A stretch of 64,000 nucleotides of DNA from Pseudoalteromonas ulvae UL12 (GCF_014925405.1 NZ_AQHJ01000035.1:248001-312000); one strand, 5' to 3'; positions 1 to 8,252 are shown, counted from the stretch's first letter. The notes: generated from the letters alone by a model not told the origin. Numbers and translations: made by a program.

Positions 1-762
1 TACCATTTGGTGCTGAGAGTGGATAGAAGCCGGGCATTAAATTGGTCAAAGGATGAGGTGATTGAGCGCTGGTATCAGTTGTATCACGGCACAATTTTGG
101 TTGACCGCTATCGTAAAGGTGAAAAGCTCGATGAAGCATATATGTACAGCGTCGATAAAACGGTCGAAGTGTGGCGAAATCGGCTTTACGACATCAGTTG
201 GTACATGCGAAACCTAAATGAATTTATAGCCAGAGAAGCCAATAAAGAAGACAACTGCACAGGCCGATTCTGGGAGGGCAGATTTAAATCACAAGCATTA
301 TTGGACGAGCAAGCAGTACTCAGTTGTATGATGTACGTCGATTTAAACCCAATCAGAGCCAAAATGGCCAATAATCTGCAAGATAGCGACTTCACATCAA
401 TTCAAGAACGTATTCAGCATTACAAAAAACAATCCACGTCAGAAAACACGGAACAAATCACACCACAACCAAAGCAGATTATGGCCTTTGGCAGTAACGC
501 AAACAATCAAACCATTCCTTTTAAGTTACTGGATTACTTAGAGCTTGCCGATTGGAGTGGCCGACATTTTGACCCCAAAAAGCGTGGCGCTATCAGCAAA
601 ACCCAACCCAAGATATTAGTGGAATTGGGGATTGAAACTGCTGTGTGGCTTGAAGCAGTACAAAACTTCAGGCGGCAATATAGCAATTTCGCAGGCCAAC
701 CGAGTGCACTCAGACAATGTGCTCATCAGCATCAGCAAAGCTGGTATCGCGGAGTCGGCTAA
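1..762 (+). CDS. REP-type Y1 transposase, 5' end outside the window
   Basis: The frame is open from base 1 to the stop at 760-762, so the gene starts upstream of the window. The first visible residues, YHLVLRVD, look like the tail of the His-hydrophobic-His metal motif of Y1 (HUH) single-strand transposases. Further on, GRFWEGRFKSQAL and a YVDLNPIRA-type segment are typical of the C-terminal half of the REP-associated tyrosine transposase family. Such proteins act on single-stranded hairpin DNA. No terminal hairpins or other transposon parts are visible downstream, so whether this copy is active cannot be judged here. The family call is firm; completeness is unknown because of the window edge. 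Confidence 0.8.
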   Translation, partial: YHLVLRVDRSRALNWSKDEVIERWYQLYHGTILVDRYRKGEKLDEAYMYSVDKTVEVWRNRLYDISWYMRNLNEFIAREANKEDNCTGRFWEGRFKSQALLDEQAVLSCMMYVDLNPIRAKMANNLQDSDFTSIQERIQHYKKQSTSENTEQITPQPKQIMAFGSNANNQTIPFKLLDYLELADWSGRHFDPKKRGAISKTQPKILVELGIETAVWLEAVQNFRRQYSNFAGQPSALRQCAHQHQQSWYRGVG

Positions 763-987
763 GTTTTAAAAACTCTATTTTTATCTCAATGAAATAAGCA
801 ATGGCCTAGTTTTGTCATGGCTGAAATAGCGATTATCAACCAACTTTTTATTGATATACCCCCATTAACCTAGTGAGTTACCAACATTAGCAAAGTCTAA
901 TCACTTCTACGTGCCGTGATGCACCCAAATGTCCTATTTCTCTTAGAAATCCTTTGTTGTATTTTTGTTTATATTAATTAAAATCAA

Positions 988-1015
988 TGAGATATTTATG
1001 GCTGTCATGTATTTT
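988..1015 (+). repeat. Direct repeat, left copy
   Basis: TGAGATATTTATG-GC-TGTCATGTATTTT matches 3971-3998 at 26 of 28 bases, in the same orientation. Weaker similarity continues beyond it, with 1032-1045 resembling 4005-4018 at 11 of 14. The two copies bracket the acyltransferase gene and the two cassette-like genes. Confidence 0.7.
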
Positions 1016-1058
1016 TTTTTTGTATTTTTTCATTGCAGAACTAGCGTTGTAAAAACAG

Positions 1059-1085
1059 TGACATCTGTCATAGCGCTCGCTATGA
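1059..1085. promoter_or_regulatory. Overlapping palindromes before the acyltransferase gene
   Basis: TGACA-TC-TGTCA (1059-1070) overlaps TCATAGCG-CT-CGCTATGA (1068-1085). Both arms are perfect inverted repeats. Their position 60-90 bases before the next start codon suits a regulator-binding site; no regulator gene lies nearby to assign. Confidence 0.4.
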
Positions 1086-1146
1086 GTTTTGTGACTAGTG
1101 CCAAACCACCTCATTAACGTATGCTGCTATTAATACAGGATATTAG

Positions 1147-2319
1147 TTGGGCATACTAATGAATAAAGACAGTCGTTTACATTACATTGATAATTTGCGA
1201 AGCCTTGCGCTAATACTAGGCATCGTATTTCATGCCGCTTTAGCCTACAGCCCGTTTTTTAGCAATATTTGGTTTACGGCCGACCCAAGCACCCATGGCG
1301 TATTTGACTATATTACGCATACGCTGCACTTATTCCGCATGCCGTTGTTTTTTATAATTGCAGGGTTTTGCAGTGCGTTATTAATCGCAACATCTAATAC
1401 CGCGTTATTTATACGCCAGCGTAGCAAACACATTTTACTTCCTTTTATTATCTTTTTACCCTTGAGCTTTGCGGTTTATTACCATGCATTAAGCTTTGGA
1501 GCAGGTATTGCAGAGCCACTACCGCCGATTTTTGCAGTATTTCAAGTAATACAAGAGCCTGTAATCAGTACTATGCACTTATGGTTTTTATGGAGTTTGT
1601 TTCAGTTCTGTGTAATTCATTGGTTGCTGAAGAAAAGTAACCTAATGGGAAATAAGCTCGATCAATTTTCGACTCACCCGGTATTTATTTGGGTAATTAT
1701 TCCTATTTTATTAACGTTTTCGTTATTGGGGCAACCCATTCCATTTCCTGCGCCCGATAAACTCACACCACAGCTATGGTCGTATGGCTTTTACGGCAGC
1801 CTTTATTTACTGGGCGCTGGGCTTTATAAAAAACAACATCTACTTTCGTCATATCATAAGTATTTATGGCTTATTACCGCAGGGGCGGCTTCATCTCTCG
1901 TTGCTTATTTTTCTTTATTACAAACAGCGCCAACCCTAGATGAAGTAATTGCCGCTGCCACCACAGGCCATTTTGCAGCAGGCCAACAACACGTATTGCA
2001 TGTTATAACTCAAGTCACTAGTATCATCTTGTTAACAGCAATAACGTTTTTATTAGGGCATCGTTTTTTAAATCACGAAAGCAAGATCAGTCGAAGCATC
2101 TCAGATGCCTCATATTGGATTTACTTAATACATGTGCCTGTGTTGATTTATATACAGATGCCATTAATTAACACCTATATACCTGTCTTGGTAAAATTCA
2201 TTATCAGTGTGTTTGTAACCTTACTTATAGGTCAAATAAGTTATTTATTAATGGTTAAAACCACGTGGATAGGCCTACTGCTTAATGGCAAGCGATCGCT
2301 GCGTAACGTATCAGAGTGA
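1147..2319 (+). CDS. Acyltransferase-3 family integral membrane protein
   Basis: The 390-residue product is hydrophobic throughout, with about ten membrane segments. It opens with LHYIDNLRSLALILGIVFHA, the hallmark start of acyltransferase-3 (OpgC/OafA-like) enzymes. These move acyl groups onto extracytoplasmic glycans or lipids at the inner membrane; the substrate here cannot be told. The start is a choice between TTG at 1147, which has AGGA six bases upstream, and ATG at 1159, which has no good ribosome site; the ribosome site favours TTG. It stands alone, preceded by palindromes and followed by two cassette-like genes, all inside a pair of direct repeats. Confidence 0.8.
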   Translation: MGILMNKDSRLHYIDNLRSLALILGIVFHAALAYSPFFSNIWFTADPSTHGVFDYITHTLHLFRMPLFFIIAGFCSALLIATSNTALFIRQRSKHILLPFIIFLPLSFAVYYHALSFGAGIAEPLPPIFAVFQVIQEPVISTMHLWFLWSLFQFCVIHWLLKKSNLMGNKLDQFSTHPVFIWVIIPILLTFSLLGQPIPFPAPDKLTPQLWSYGFYGSLYLLGAGLYKKQHLLSSYHKYLWLITAGAASSLVAYFSLLQTAPTLDEVIAAATTGHFAAGQQHVLHVITQVTSIILLTAITFLLGHRFLNHESKISRSISDASYWIYLIHVPVLIYIQMPLINTYIPVLVKFIISVFVTLLIGQISYLLMVKTTWIGLLLNGKRSLRNVSE

Positions 2320-2398
2320 TCGTAGATTCACTCGCTGGTAGTTAATTTATAAATTAATAGGTACTCAGTTGTTAAAATTGATATTAAGGGGTTCAGTT

Positions 2399-2680
2399 AT
2401 GCAAGGAATCACAATCAAATCGACCATAGCCACAATTCAAAGTGGTGTGGCTAGAGCAGATGGTAATTTTTGGGCAACTGAAAGTGAAGTTACCTTTGAA
2501 CCTTTCAACAAAAATTCTGGCTTTGGTCCACACAAAATTGAACGAGATTCAATTTTAAAAGTAGACAAATGTTTGGGTAAGGGTGCAGGTATTGTTCCGT
2601 TAACATCGGATGCGATTGAAATTTCGTTGCAAGATGGTACTGCGTTTCAATTCATCATATCGAATCCAAATGAGGGTTAG
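2399..2680 (+). CDS. Small protein of unknown function, possibly GRAM/PH-like
   Basis: A 93-residue soluble protein begins at ATG 2399, seven bases after AAGGGG; the longer in-frame upstream extension lacks such a site. The pattern (a WATESEVTFEPF strand, an IERDSILKVDKC strand, and a closing QDGTAFQFII strand) resembles the beta-rich GRAM/bacterial PH fold, but this is a shape impression only and no function is assigned. An attC-like sequence follows the stop codon closely, so the gene may be an integron-type cassette. Confidence 0.55.
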   Translation: MQGITIKSTIATIQSGVARADGNFWATESEVTFEPFNKNSGFGPHKIERDSILKVDKCLGKGAGIVPLTSDAIEISLQDGTAFQFIISNPNEG

Positions 2681-2698
2681 CTTTACTTAATGAATAAC

Positions 2699-2784
2699 CT
2701 GCTAACAAGCACAGGACCAAATAACAGCGGTTTTTTTACTGCTCGTAGCCCACTATTACTCAACCCGTTAGCTTGGCGTTAACA
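2699..2784 (+). repeat. attC-like recombination site
   Basis: The left end holds CTAACAAGC (2702-2710) and the right end GTTAGCTTGGCGTTAAC (2767-2783). TAAC-AAGC on the left can pair with GCTT-GGC-GTTA on the right, with an imperfect stem between. Length (about 85 bases), position just after one gene and just before the ribosome site of the next, and core bases fit an integron attC. The terminal core GTTAACA departs from the GTTRRRY consensus, so the call is tentative. Confidence 0.45.
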
Positions 2785-2798
2785 TTCAAGGAGATAGA

Positions 2799-3632
2799 AT
2801 GCGTAAATTTATACCTTTTATATTTATCATTATTTTATTAATTTCTTTTTCATCAAAAGCCGATAATTACGAATATGGGATACATAAAGTTGAATATAAA
2901 AATTTAGTTGCAAACTTATACTTACCTAAAACCGAAAAAAAACTTTCTGTCGTTATTGCCTTTGGTGGCTCTGAAGGCGGATTAGGTACTGGCAATGCTA
3001 ACGGTGAAATGATTGCACCTTACGGTATTGCTGTTTTAGGGCTAGCTTACTTTCAAGAAAAAGGTATTGCACAAACGCTTGATCAAATACCAATGGAGTA
3101 TTTCATTAATGCAATTAATTATTTAGAAACCCACCCGTTAATAGATTCTTCTAAAATTGGTGTCGTTGCTGGTTCTAGAGGTACAGAGGCTGCATTTTTA
3201 TTAGCAAGTATGGATTCTCGCATTAAATCTTTGGTAGTGACTACTCCAAGCAAAGTTGCTTGGCATGGACTAACTGTGGCGAAGTCAGCTTGGACAGTTG
3301 GCGGACAAGATGTTCCAGCTCTTGGGTTGGAGTTAGATTCAAGTGCTAAGTTAATCGACAGATTTACTATTGCACTAGAAAACAAAACTGAGGTTGATAA
3401 ATCGTTATTTAAATTTGAAAACATCAATGGTCCAATACTGATGATTTCAGCAGAAAATGATCAAGTTTGGCCATCATTTCAAATGTCTAACGATATCGAA
3501 GTTTATTTAAAAAATAAGCAGTTTAAATACAAAGTAGTTCATAACTCATACAAAACAGGCCACGGTTTCAGTCAAGAAACAGCTCCCGAAATAAAGCAAT
3601 CGATAGTTAATCATTTTGTCAGTTCATTATAA
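2799..3632 (+). CDS. Exported alpha/beta hydrolase, BAAT/acyl-CoA thioesterase-like
   Basis: The 277-residue protein has a clear N-terminal signal sequence (residues 1-21, ending SSKA). The body resembles the C-terminal hydrolase domain of bile-acid-CoA N-acyltransferase/acyl-CoA thioesterase enzymes. A nucleophile Ser126 sits in AGSRG, with Asp221 in ENDQVW and His255 in TGHGF completing a plausible triad. AAGGAGAT precedes ATG 2799. The coding sequence looks more AT-rich than most genes here, and an attC-like site lies immediately upstream, both pointing to an acquired cassette. The substrate is unknown. Confidence 0.65.
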   Translation: MRKFIPFIFIIILLISFSSKADNYEYGIHKVEYKNLVANLYLPKTEKKLSVVIAFGGSEGGLGTGNANGEMIAPYGIAVLGLAYFQEKGIAQTLDQIPMEYFINAINYLETHPLIDSSKIGVVAGSRGTEAAFLLASMDSRIKSLVVTTPSKVAWHGLTVAKSAWTVGGQDVPALGLELDSSAKLIDRFTIALENKTEVDKSLFKFENINGPILMISAENDQVWPSFQMSNDIEVYLKNKQFKYKVVHNSYKTGHGFSQETAPEIKQSIVNHFVSSL

Positions 3633-4226
3633 CTGTTCAAATTGGCTAGCAGAGCCTGGGAAGTACAACTCTCGTTTTAGGGTTGAATAACTAAGGCCTA
3701 ATTACTCAAGTGAGAAGGTAATTAGATTAACATTCCCCTCATAGGGCTGATAGTTTACACAATACAAAGGAGGGTGTTCAGAATTCTGTGTCAGCCTAAA
3801 TTGCTAAATATCAGCACTGACATATATACAGGCTCTGTTCTTTCCTCAGATTATCAAGAAAAGAGTGGCGGGAGTTGACTCCCGCTGGCCTCTGATGAAT
3901 TCCGTACTTGAAATACCTTAACACTCACACGGATTATCAACCCTTGTCAAAACCAGGTTATTTTCAAGCGTGAGATATTTATGAGTGTCATGTATTTTAT
4001 CCTAATAGCAAAACTAACAAGCTATACGACGATTTTAAGAAGGTTACAACCTCAGAACAATACGCTCTCGGTGCATTTCGAATGCTGGTAGGTAGCATAG
4101 ATATCATCTCTACGAAGAAGTAATTACTAGACCTGTTTTTATATTGGGTATATTCTTTTAAACCAATAAGATACTTGCGACCTAATCGCTATTACTGTTC
4201 AATTTAAAATACTATAAGGATGTAAT
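3633..4226. other. Intergenic region of 594 bases without a gene
   Basis: No convincing gene is seen on either strand. It holds a GC-rich hairpin, GCGGGAGT-TG-ACTCCCGC (3868-3885), without a T-tract, and the right copy of the 28-bp direct repeat (3971-3998). CTAACAAGC recurs at 4014-4022, matching the left end of the attC-like site, but no right end follows. Confidence 0.5.
3971..3998 (+). repeat. Direct repeat, right copy
   Basis: Matches 988-1015 at 26 of 28 bases in the same orientation; the two copies are about 2.98 kb apart. Confidence 0.7.
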
Positions 4227-4688
4227 ATGAGCACAATTGGGAATTTAATTTGGTTTTTGTTCGGCGGGATATTTATGGGTCTCGCTTGGTGTTTATTTGG
4301 GTTATTGGCGTTTGTGAGTATTGTTGGTATTCCATGGGGGCGAGCGTGTTTTGTGATAGCGGGCTTTTCTTTTTTTCCATTTGGCAAAGAAGCGATTGCG
4401 CGGGATGAGTTAACTCAGGTTGAGGATATTGGCACTTCAGATCTGGGCGTGATCGGCAACATTATTTGGTTTATTTTTGCCGGTTTATGGCTGGCAATCG
4501 GGCATGTGTTTTCAGCCATTGCTTGTTTTATCACCATTATTGGGATCCCATTCGCTTTGCAGCATTTAAAGCTGGCTGGTATTTCAATCGCGCCGATTGG
4601 TAAGACGATTGTGCCAAAAGAAGTGGCAGCGGCTGCACGTAATGCAAATGCGCAGGTGGTTGTCGAAAAAATGCGACAACAATCATAA
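4227..4688 (+). CDS. yccF: YccF family inner-membrane protein
   Basis: The 153-residue product contains two similar halves, each with an IGN-IW-F-GG/AG opening and an IVGIPWG or IIGIPFA turn. This duplicated layout is that of the YccF (DUF307) family of small inner-membrane proteins, usually about 150 residues. Four membrane segments are visible, with a short charged tail. The family has no settled biochemical role. The gene stands alone and reads toward the DUF4019 gene. Confidence 0.85.
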   Translation: MSTIGNLIWFLFGGIFMGLAWCLFGLLAFVSIVGIPWGRACFVIAGFSFFPFGKEAIARDELTQVEDIGTSDLGVIGNIIWFIFAGLWLAIGHVFSAIACFITIIGIPFALQHLKLAGISIAPIGKTIVPKEVAAAARNANAQVVVEKMRQQS

Positions 4689-4830
4689 TACACAATGTAT
4701 TAACGTGTTGCTTTGGAGATGTATTTGCACACATAAATCGCCTTATCTCGCTGTGAATGGTCAAGTATAAGGTTTTTTTAGGGTGCGAGACTGAGCTTTT
4801 AAAAATTAACAATGTGAATATAAAGGAGTT

Positions 4831-5220
4831 ATGATGAAAAAAGCACTGTTGGGTGTATTGTTAGTGTTGCCATTGATGCTGAAGGCTGAGGTGGATAAGT
4901 TGGCTGTAACTGATTGGTTAACAACAATTGATGATGGTTTCTACCAACAGAGCTGGCTGACATCATCTGGGTATTTGCAGTCTCAAGTGCCTGAGAACAT
5001 TTGGGTCTCAAGTCTTAGTTCTGCGCGCAGTCAGTTTGGTAGCATAGTATCCAGAGAGTTGATTGATTCAAAAACCTTGTCGGATTTACCCAAAGTACCG
5101 CAAGGTGATTACACTGTGATGATTTATCGCACAACGTTTACAAAAGGGACTGCAACAGAAACTGTCACATTTATGCAAACAGAAGATGACTGGAAAGCCG
5201 CAGGTTATTATATAAAGTAG
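4831..5220 (+). CDS. Exported DUF4019-type protein
   Basis: A 129-residue protein with a signal peptide (residues 1-18, ending LKA). The mature part has the layout of DUF4019 proteins: an early W-LT-IDDG--YQ-SW segment, a central R-QFG region, and a late Y-TTF-KG-A-ETVTFMQ--D-WK-AGYYIK strand series. Function is unknown. AAGGAG lies seven bases before the start. A strong terminator follows at 5263, so the gene ends its own transcript. Confidence 0.7.
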   Translation: MMKKALLGVLLVLPLMLKAEVDKLAVTDWLTTIDDGFYQQSWLTSSGYLQSQVPENIWVSSLSSARSQFGSIVSRELIDSKTLSDLPKVPQGDYTVMIYRTTFTKGTATETVTFMQTEDDWKAAGYYIK

Positions 5221-5262
5221 TAACACGAGTTTATCCGTGCTCTTTTATTGCCTTAGCTAAGT

Positions 5263-5292
5263 ATCTCACGCAGCACATGCGTGAGATTTTTT
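5263..5292 (+). terminator. Intrinsic terminator
   Basis: ATCTCACGCA-GCACA-TGCGTGAGAT followed by a T-run; ten perfect base pairs. It closes the DUF4019 gene. Confidence 0.85.
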
Positions 5293-5455
5293 ATTTTCCC
5301 AGAGCGTAAATTTTTGAAATAAAGCCGCTTTGCGTGTAAAAACGAGTAATACCTGACCAATCCGAGTTCTTAACTGACACCCTGTACTCAATTTTATTGA
5401 CCATAAATATTACGACAACTTTGCTGAATGTAATTTAATTAATCCAATTCATTTG

Positions 5456-5475
5456 GTATAGTGTATACAATATAC
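5456..5475. promoter_or_regulatory. GntR-like palindrome before the DapA/NanA-family gene
   Basis: GTATA-GT-GTATAC-AA-TATAC is palindromic at 16 of 20 positions and centred on TGTATACA, resembling FadR-subfamily GntR sites. It lies 18 bases before the start codon, so binding would block transcription or initiation. No GntR gene is in the window. Confidence 0.4.
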
Positions 5476-5493
5476 TTTTTAGGTGGTGGAAAT

Positions 5494-6465
5494 ATGATGG
5501 AAAAAAATAGTGCAGATTGGCGTTACACGGTTATGCCAGCCGTGTTTACATGGCTAAAAGAGTCAGCATCTGGTGCCCTTGAAATCGATTTTGTTGCAAC
5601 GCAACAATACGCTGCAGATATTTTAAGGGTCCAAGGCAAAGGCGGCACCAGAATGGGCGGGCTTGTTGGCTCGGGTACGTTAGGTGAAAATAGCTATCTT
5701 AGTACACAGCAGCGTCTTGCTTTACTCAAAGCCCTGTCTGAGGTTGCTAAAGAATTCAATGTACCATTGATCAGTGGTGCTGCAGCCGAAACGAAAGAAG
5801 AGCTGGCTAAAATCGTTACAGAGCTTGCGACGGTTGGCGTCGATACCGTTATGGTGATGCCGCCAAAAACAAAAGAGGCCCCTTCTGATGAACAAATGTA
5901 TGCCTATTATGCGTTAGCGGCAAGTGCTGCAAATCAGGCAGGCATAACCATTATGCCTTATAACAACCCAGATGCAGCGGGTTATCATGCTCTTTCAACC
6001 GATTTGCTTAGAAAGCTGGCTGCACTTGCTGAAGTTACAGCGCTAAAAATATCGACGACCGATGTGTCAACTATTGAAACGTTAATGTTAGAAAACCACG
6101 CGTTAAAAATCTTGGCAGGTGTTGATACTGTGACTGTTCATGCCGGCCTTGCTGGTGCTTGCGGTGGCATTACAGGTGTTGGTTGTATTTTCCCTAAAGC
6201 GAGTGTGACCATGCAGGAGTATGTTAATAATGGCGAATGGGCTGAGGCCAACAAAATTTCTCAGGCGATGAACTCTATTTCATACCTTGATGCGCAGCCT
6301 CTGCTACTAGAATACCTTAAGTATGCGTTTGGCATTCACCACAATGACGCTGATGGTGGCTTGCGTACCTTTGGCAAAAAACTGACTCAAGAGCAAATTG
6401 ATGATGTTCAAGCTCGATACCTTTTAGCCAAAGAAAGGCTCGTACTTTTGGATTTGGTTGATTGA
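5494..6465 (+). CDS. Dihydrodipicolinate synthase/N-acetylneuraminate lyase family aldolase
   Basis: The 323-residue protein has the signature of the class I aldolase family that includes DapA and NanA. A GSGTLGE loop corresponds to the pyruvate-binding GTTGE, Tyr156 sits in PYNNP, and the Schiff-base lysine is probably Lys185 in ALKIS. The fold cleaves or condenses pyruvate with an aldehyde. The GTLGE variant and a slightly long chain suggest it is not housekeeping DapA; the true substrate is open. ATG 5494 (the first of two ATGs) follows AGGTGG. A palindrome lies just upstream and a terminator just downstream, so it is a single-gene unit. Confidence 0.8.
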   Translation: MMEKNSADWRYTVMPAVFTWLKESASGALEIDFVATQQYAADILRVQGKGGTRMGGLVGSGTLGENSYLSTQQRLALLKALSEVAKEFNVPLISGAAAETKEELAKIVTELATVGVDTVMVMPPKTKEAPSDEQMYAYYALAASAANQAGITIMPYNNPDAAGYHALSTDLLRKLAALAEVTALKISTTDVSTIETLMLENHALKILAGVDTVTVHAGLAGACGGITGVGCIFPKASVTMQEYVNNGEWAEANKISQAMNSISYLDAQPLLLEYLKYAFGIHHNDADGGLRTFGKKLTQEQIDDVQARYLLAKERLVLLDLVD

Positions 6466-6488
6466 TCATTTGCTATTTTTGAAACATC

Positions 6489-6514
6489 AAAACCCCATTT
6501 TTATGGGGTTTTTT
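6489..6514. terminator. Shared terminator between convergent genes
   Basis: AAAACCCCAT-TTTT-ATGGGGTTTT with a T-run on the plus strand and T-rich sequence on the minus strand. It separates the aldolase gene from the PadR operon reading toward it. Confidence 0.8.
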
Positions 6515-6644
6515 GTATGACTGAAGATTGGTATTCAGGTTTGAAATGGCATTGATGTATTTAGTCTTGGCTGGGTCAAGTCGTGCTAATTTTTGATTGA
6601 TTGAAGATGCCTTAGCCGCCAAATGACCTACTAAGGCATTGAAT

Positions 6645-7307
6645 TTATTCAGCGCAGTTGCGTTTATATTGGATTTTTTGCGCAGCAACATAACACAGTG
6701 TTTTTAACCCAAAACTGTACATTAACACCAAAACACACACGGCAAATGCTGGGCCAAAGACTTGATTAAATGCGTCGGCACTGATATGCGATGCCATTGC
6801 GATAGCGCCAATAAAGGTTGTAAAAAATCCCATTGATAAAGCACTATTGCCCATCACATCAAAGAACTGTTTGGCATGGGTGAGCTCTAATTGAGACAAG
6901 TCTAGCTCATCGTTAATTAAGCTCTTCAAGCCATTTTTCATATCTTTGACTGAGGTCGCCGCTAAGGCAAAAAATAATGCCGGTGGAAAAATGAGTAAGA
7001 GCGAAGGAATATCAATAAATAAGCCGAAATCTTCGCTACCAAACCAAAACGCCATTAAAGAAACAGCAGTAAATACTACAATACTTAAACTAAACATAAC
7101 GAACCCTCTTTTTGTGTGCCATATAAATTGATTGGATGTTTTTAATGCTTGTCGGATGTACCAACTGTGTGCCTTGCTACTGTTTGATAGATGCCTTTGT
7201 TGGAACTCTTCGGCTAAGTCTCCTAAAATCGGATCTTTGAGCTCATCCGGTAGCGTCCAGCGCAGCAGGCGCTCAATCAGTGGAGGGGGAGGATTAAATA
7301 GGCTCAT
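6645..7307 (-). CDS. Membrane protein with permease-prefix-like N-terminus, PadR partner
   Basis: From ATG 7307 (AGGTGAG six bases upstream) the product is 220 residues. An N-terminal segment (PPPPLIERLLRWTLPDELKDPILGDLAEEF) resembles the permease prefix domain seen in PadR-associated MacB-like permeases. Four membrane helices follow, but no MacB/FtsX permease domain, so it looks like the prefix plus a short membrane anchor. The start overlaps the padR stop by 14 bases, so the two are translated together. A likely role is sensing or modifying a membrane process under PadR control; this is inference. Confidence 0.65.
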   Translation of the reverse strand: MSLFNPPPPLIERLLRWTLPDELKDPILGDLAEEFQQRHLSNSSKAHSWYIRQALKTSNQFIWHTKRGFVMFSLSIVVFTAVSLMAFWFGSEDFGLFIDIPSLLLIFPPALFFALAATSVKDMKNGLKSLINDELDLSQLELTHAKQFFDVMGNSALSMGFFTTFIGAIAMASHISADAFNQVFGPAFAVCVLVLMYSFGLKTLCYVAAQKIQYKRNCAE

Positions 7308-7644
7308 ATAGCTCACCTGCCTGTGACAATGCAATGCCTTGCCATAAATTGTTCAAGGCATCTTTTGAGCGTTTTAACGCGCGCTGACCTTCTGCTGATA
7401 CCTGAAAATATTTTTTCGCTCGTCCACCACGCTCATTGGTTGCCTCACCTAAGGTACTGGTGATTAACCCTTTTTTTTCTAACCTATCTAAGGTGGTATA
7501 CAGCGCGCCAATCGTGACATCGCGGTTAATCTCTTGAGCCAATAGCTGGCGAATGGTAGTGCCATAGGCTTGATGATCTAAGCGTAAAACGGCCAGTAAA
7601 ATCATTTGTTCAAACTCGCCCAAGTATTTTTCTTTTTCTGTCAT
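7294..7644 (-). CDS. PadR family transcriptional regulator
   Basis: The 116-residue protein is nearly all winged helix. GEFEQMILLAVLRL, YG--IRQLL and the recognition region TIGALYTTLDRLEKKGLI, followed by an ERGGRAKKYF wing, are diagnostic of PadR. These dimeric repressors usually bind their own promoter. It is the first gene of a two-gene operon with the overlapping membrane protein. An imperfect-length palindrome at 7653-7663, immediately before the start, is the natural candidate operator. Confidence 0.9.
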   Translation of the reverse strand: MTEKEKYLGEFEQMILLAVLRLDHQAYGTTIRQLLAQEINRDVTIGALYTTLDRLEKKGLITSTLGEATNERGGRAKKYFQVSAEGQRALKRSKDALNNLWQGIALSQAGELYEPI

Positions 7645-7976
7645 ATAAATTACTACATTGTAGATGATATGGTGTGACTATAGCGTGGATGATGTAAGAA
7701 GCAAGCTTATATTCTATTTTGTAGTATAAATAAGATTTTAGTATGGCAGTTACTTTGCTGGTCAAAATCAATTTGCTTTAACGCAGCAAAGTGATAGCCG
7801 CATCATTAAGTTAACCTAAGCATTGAGCTGCGTTGGTATCGCTCAAGCGCACGCAAAGTATGCGTGATAAGGGAGCTGTGTTGCGCGAGATGAGCTATTG
7901 CGATAAATTGCTTAACACAAATGGACAACTGATCAATAAGCTATAACGGCTTGTTATTACAACAAAGGATGCAAGT
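7645..7976. other. Intergenic region of 332 bases between divergent genes
   Basis: No gene is visible. It holds the padR-proximal palindrome (7653-7663) and an inverted repeat CACGCA-AAGTA-TGCGTG (7850-7866) of unknown role. Confidence 0.5.
7653..7663. promoter_or_regulatory. Candidate PadR operator
   Basis: CTACA-T-TGTAG is a perfect palindrome starting nine bases before the padR start codon, where autorepression would act. Confidence 0.4.
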
Positions 7977-8228
7977 GTGCTGTTAATTATCAATGAACGA
8001 AAAATCGAAAACCCGATCGCAATTGCGCTAATGGTCTTGGTTGCTTTATCACTTGTTGGTGCAGTGATTGCCTTGGTGTTATTTGTATTACTGCCGTTAA
8101 TAGGGGTGTTAATTACCGGCTTAATAGCAATGCTATTTGTGGTGATCACGCCGATAATTTTATGGTTTGTGTTACCCGTATTATTTTTGTCGTTAATTAA
8201 TAAAGTGTTTGGCCCGTTTATAAAATAA
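7977..8228 (+). CDS. Small hydrophobic membrane protein
   Basis: An 83-residue protein starting at GTG 7977, supported by AAAGGA eight bases upstream. After a short polar head (NERKIENP) the rest is almost entirely apolar, fitting two or three membrane helices. No family is recognised. The gene converges on the phosphatase gene, with a shared hairpin between them. Confidence 0.5.
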   Translation: MLLIINERKIENPIAIALMVLVALSLVGAVIALVLFVLLPLIGVLITGLIAMLFVVITPIILWFVLPVLFLSLINKVFGPFIK

Positions 8229-8246
8229 AGGGGTCAATGACCCCTT
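8228..8246. terminator. Hairpin between convergent genes
   Basis: AAGGGGTCA-A-TGACCCCTT. The minus-strand reading is followed by a T-rich run (TTTATTTTA), so it best serves as terminator of the phosphatase gene; no T-run follows on the plus strand. Confidence 0.6.
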
Positions 8247-8252
8247 CAACAT

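Larger units (their letters stand above)
763..1146. other. Intergenic region of 384 bases without a gene
   Basis: No credible reading frame is visible. The stretch is AT-rich. It holds the first copy of a 28-bp direct repeat (988-1015) and a pair of overlapping palindromes (1059-1085) 60-90 bases before the acyltransferase gene. Confidence 0.6.

Noticed and set aside
3868..3885. GC-rich hairpin GCGGGAGT-TG-ACTCCCGC read as a tRNA fragment
   Set aside because: It vaguely recalls a tRNA T-arm, but the loop does not fit TTCRA and no acceptor or anticodon arm surrounds it.
4014..4022. CTAACAAGC as a second attC site
   Set aside because: Only the left core is present; no matching right core follows within the next 150 bases.
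6473..6691. A 72-codon minus-strand frame
   Set aside because: It overlaps the tail of the membrane-protein gene and runs through the terminator hairpin at 6489; no sign of a real protein.
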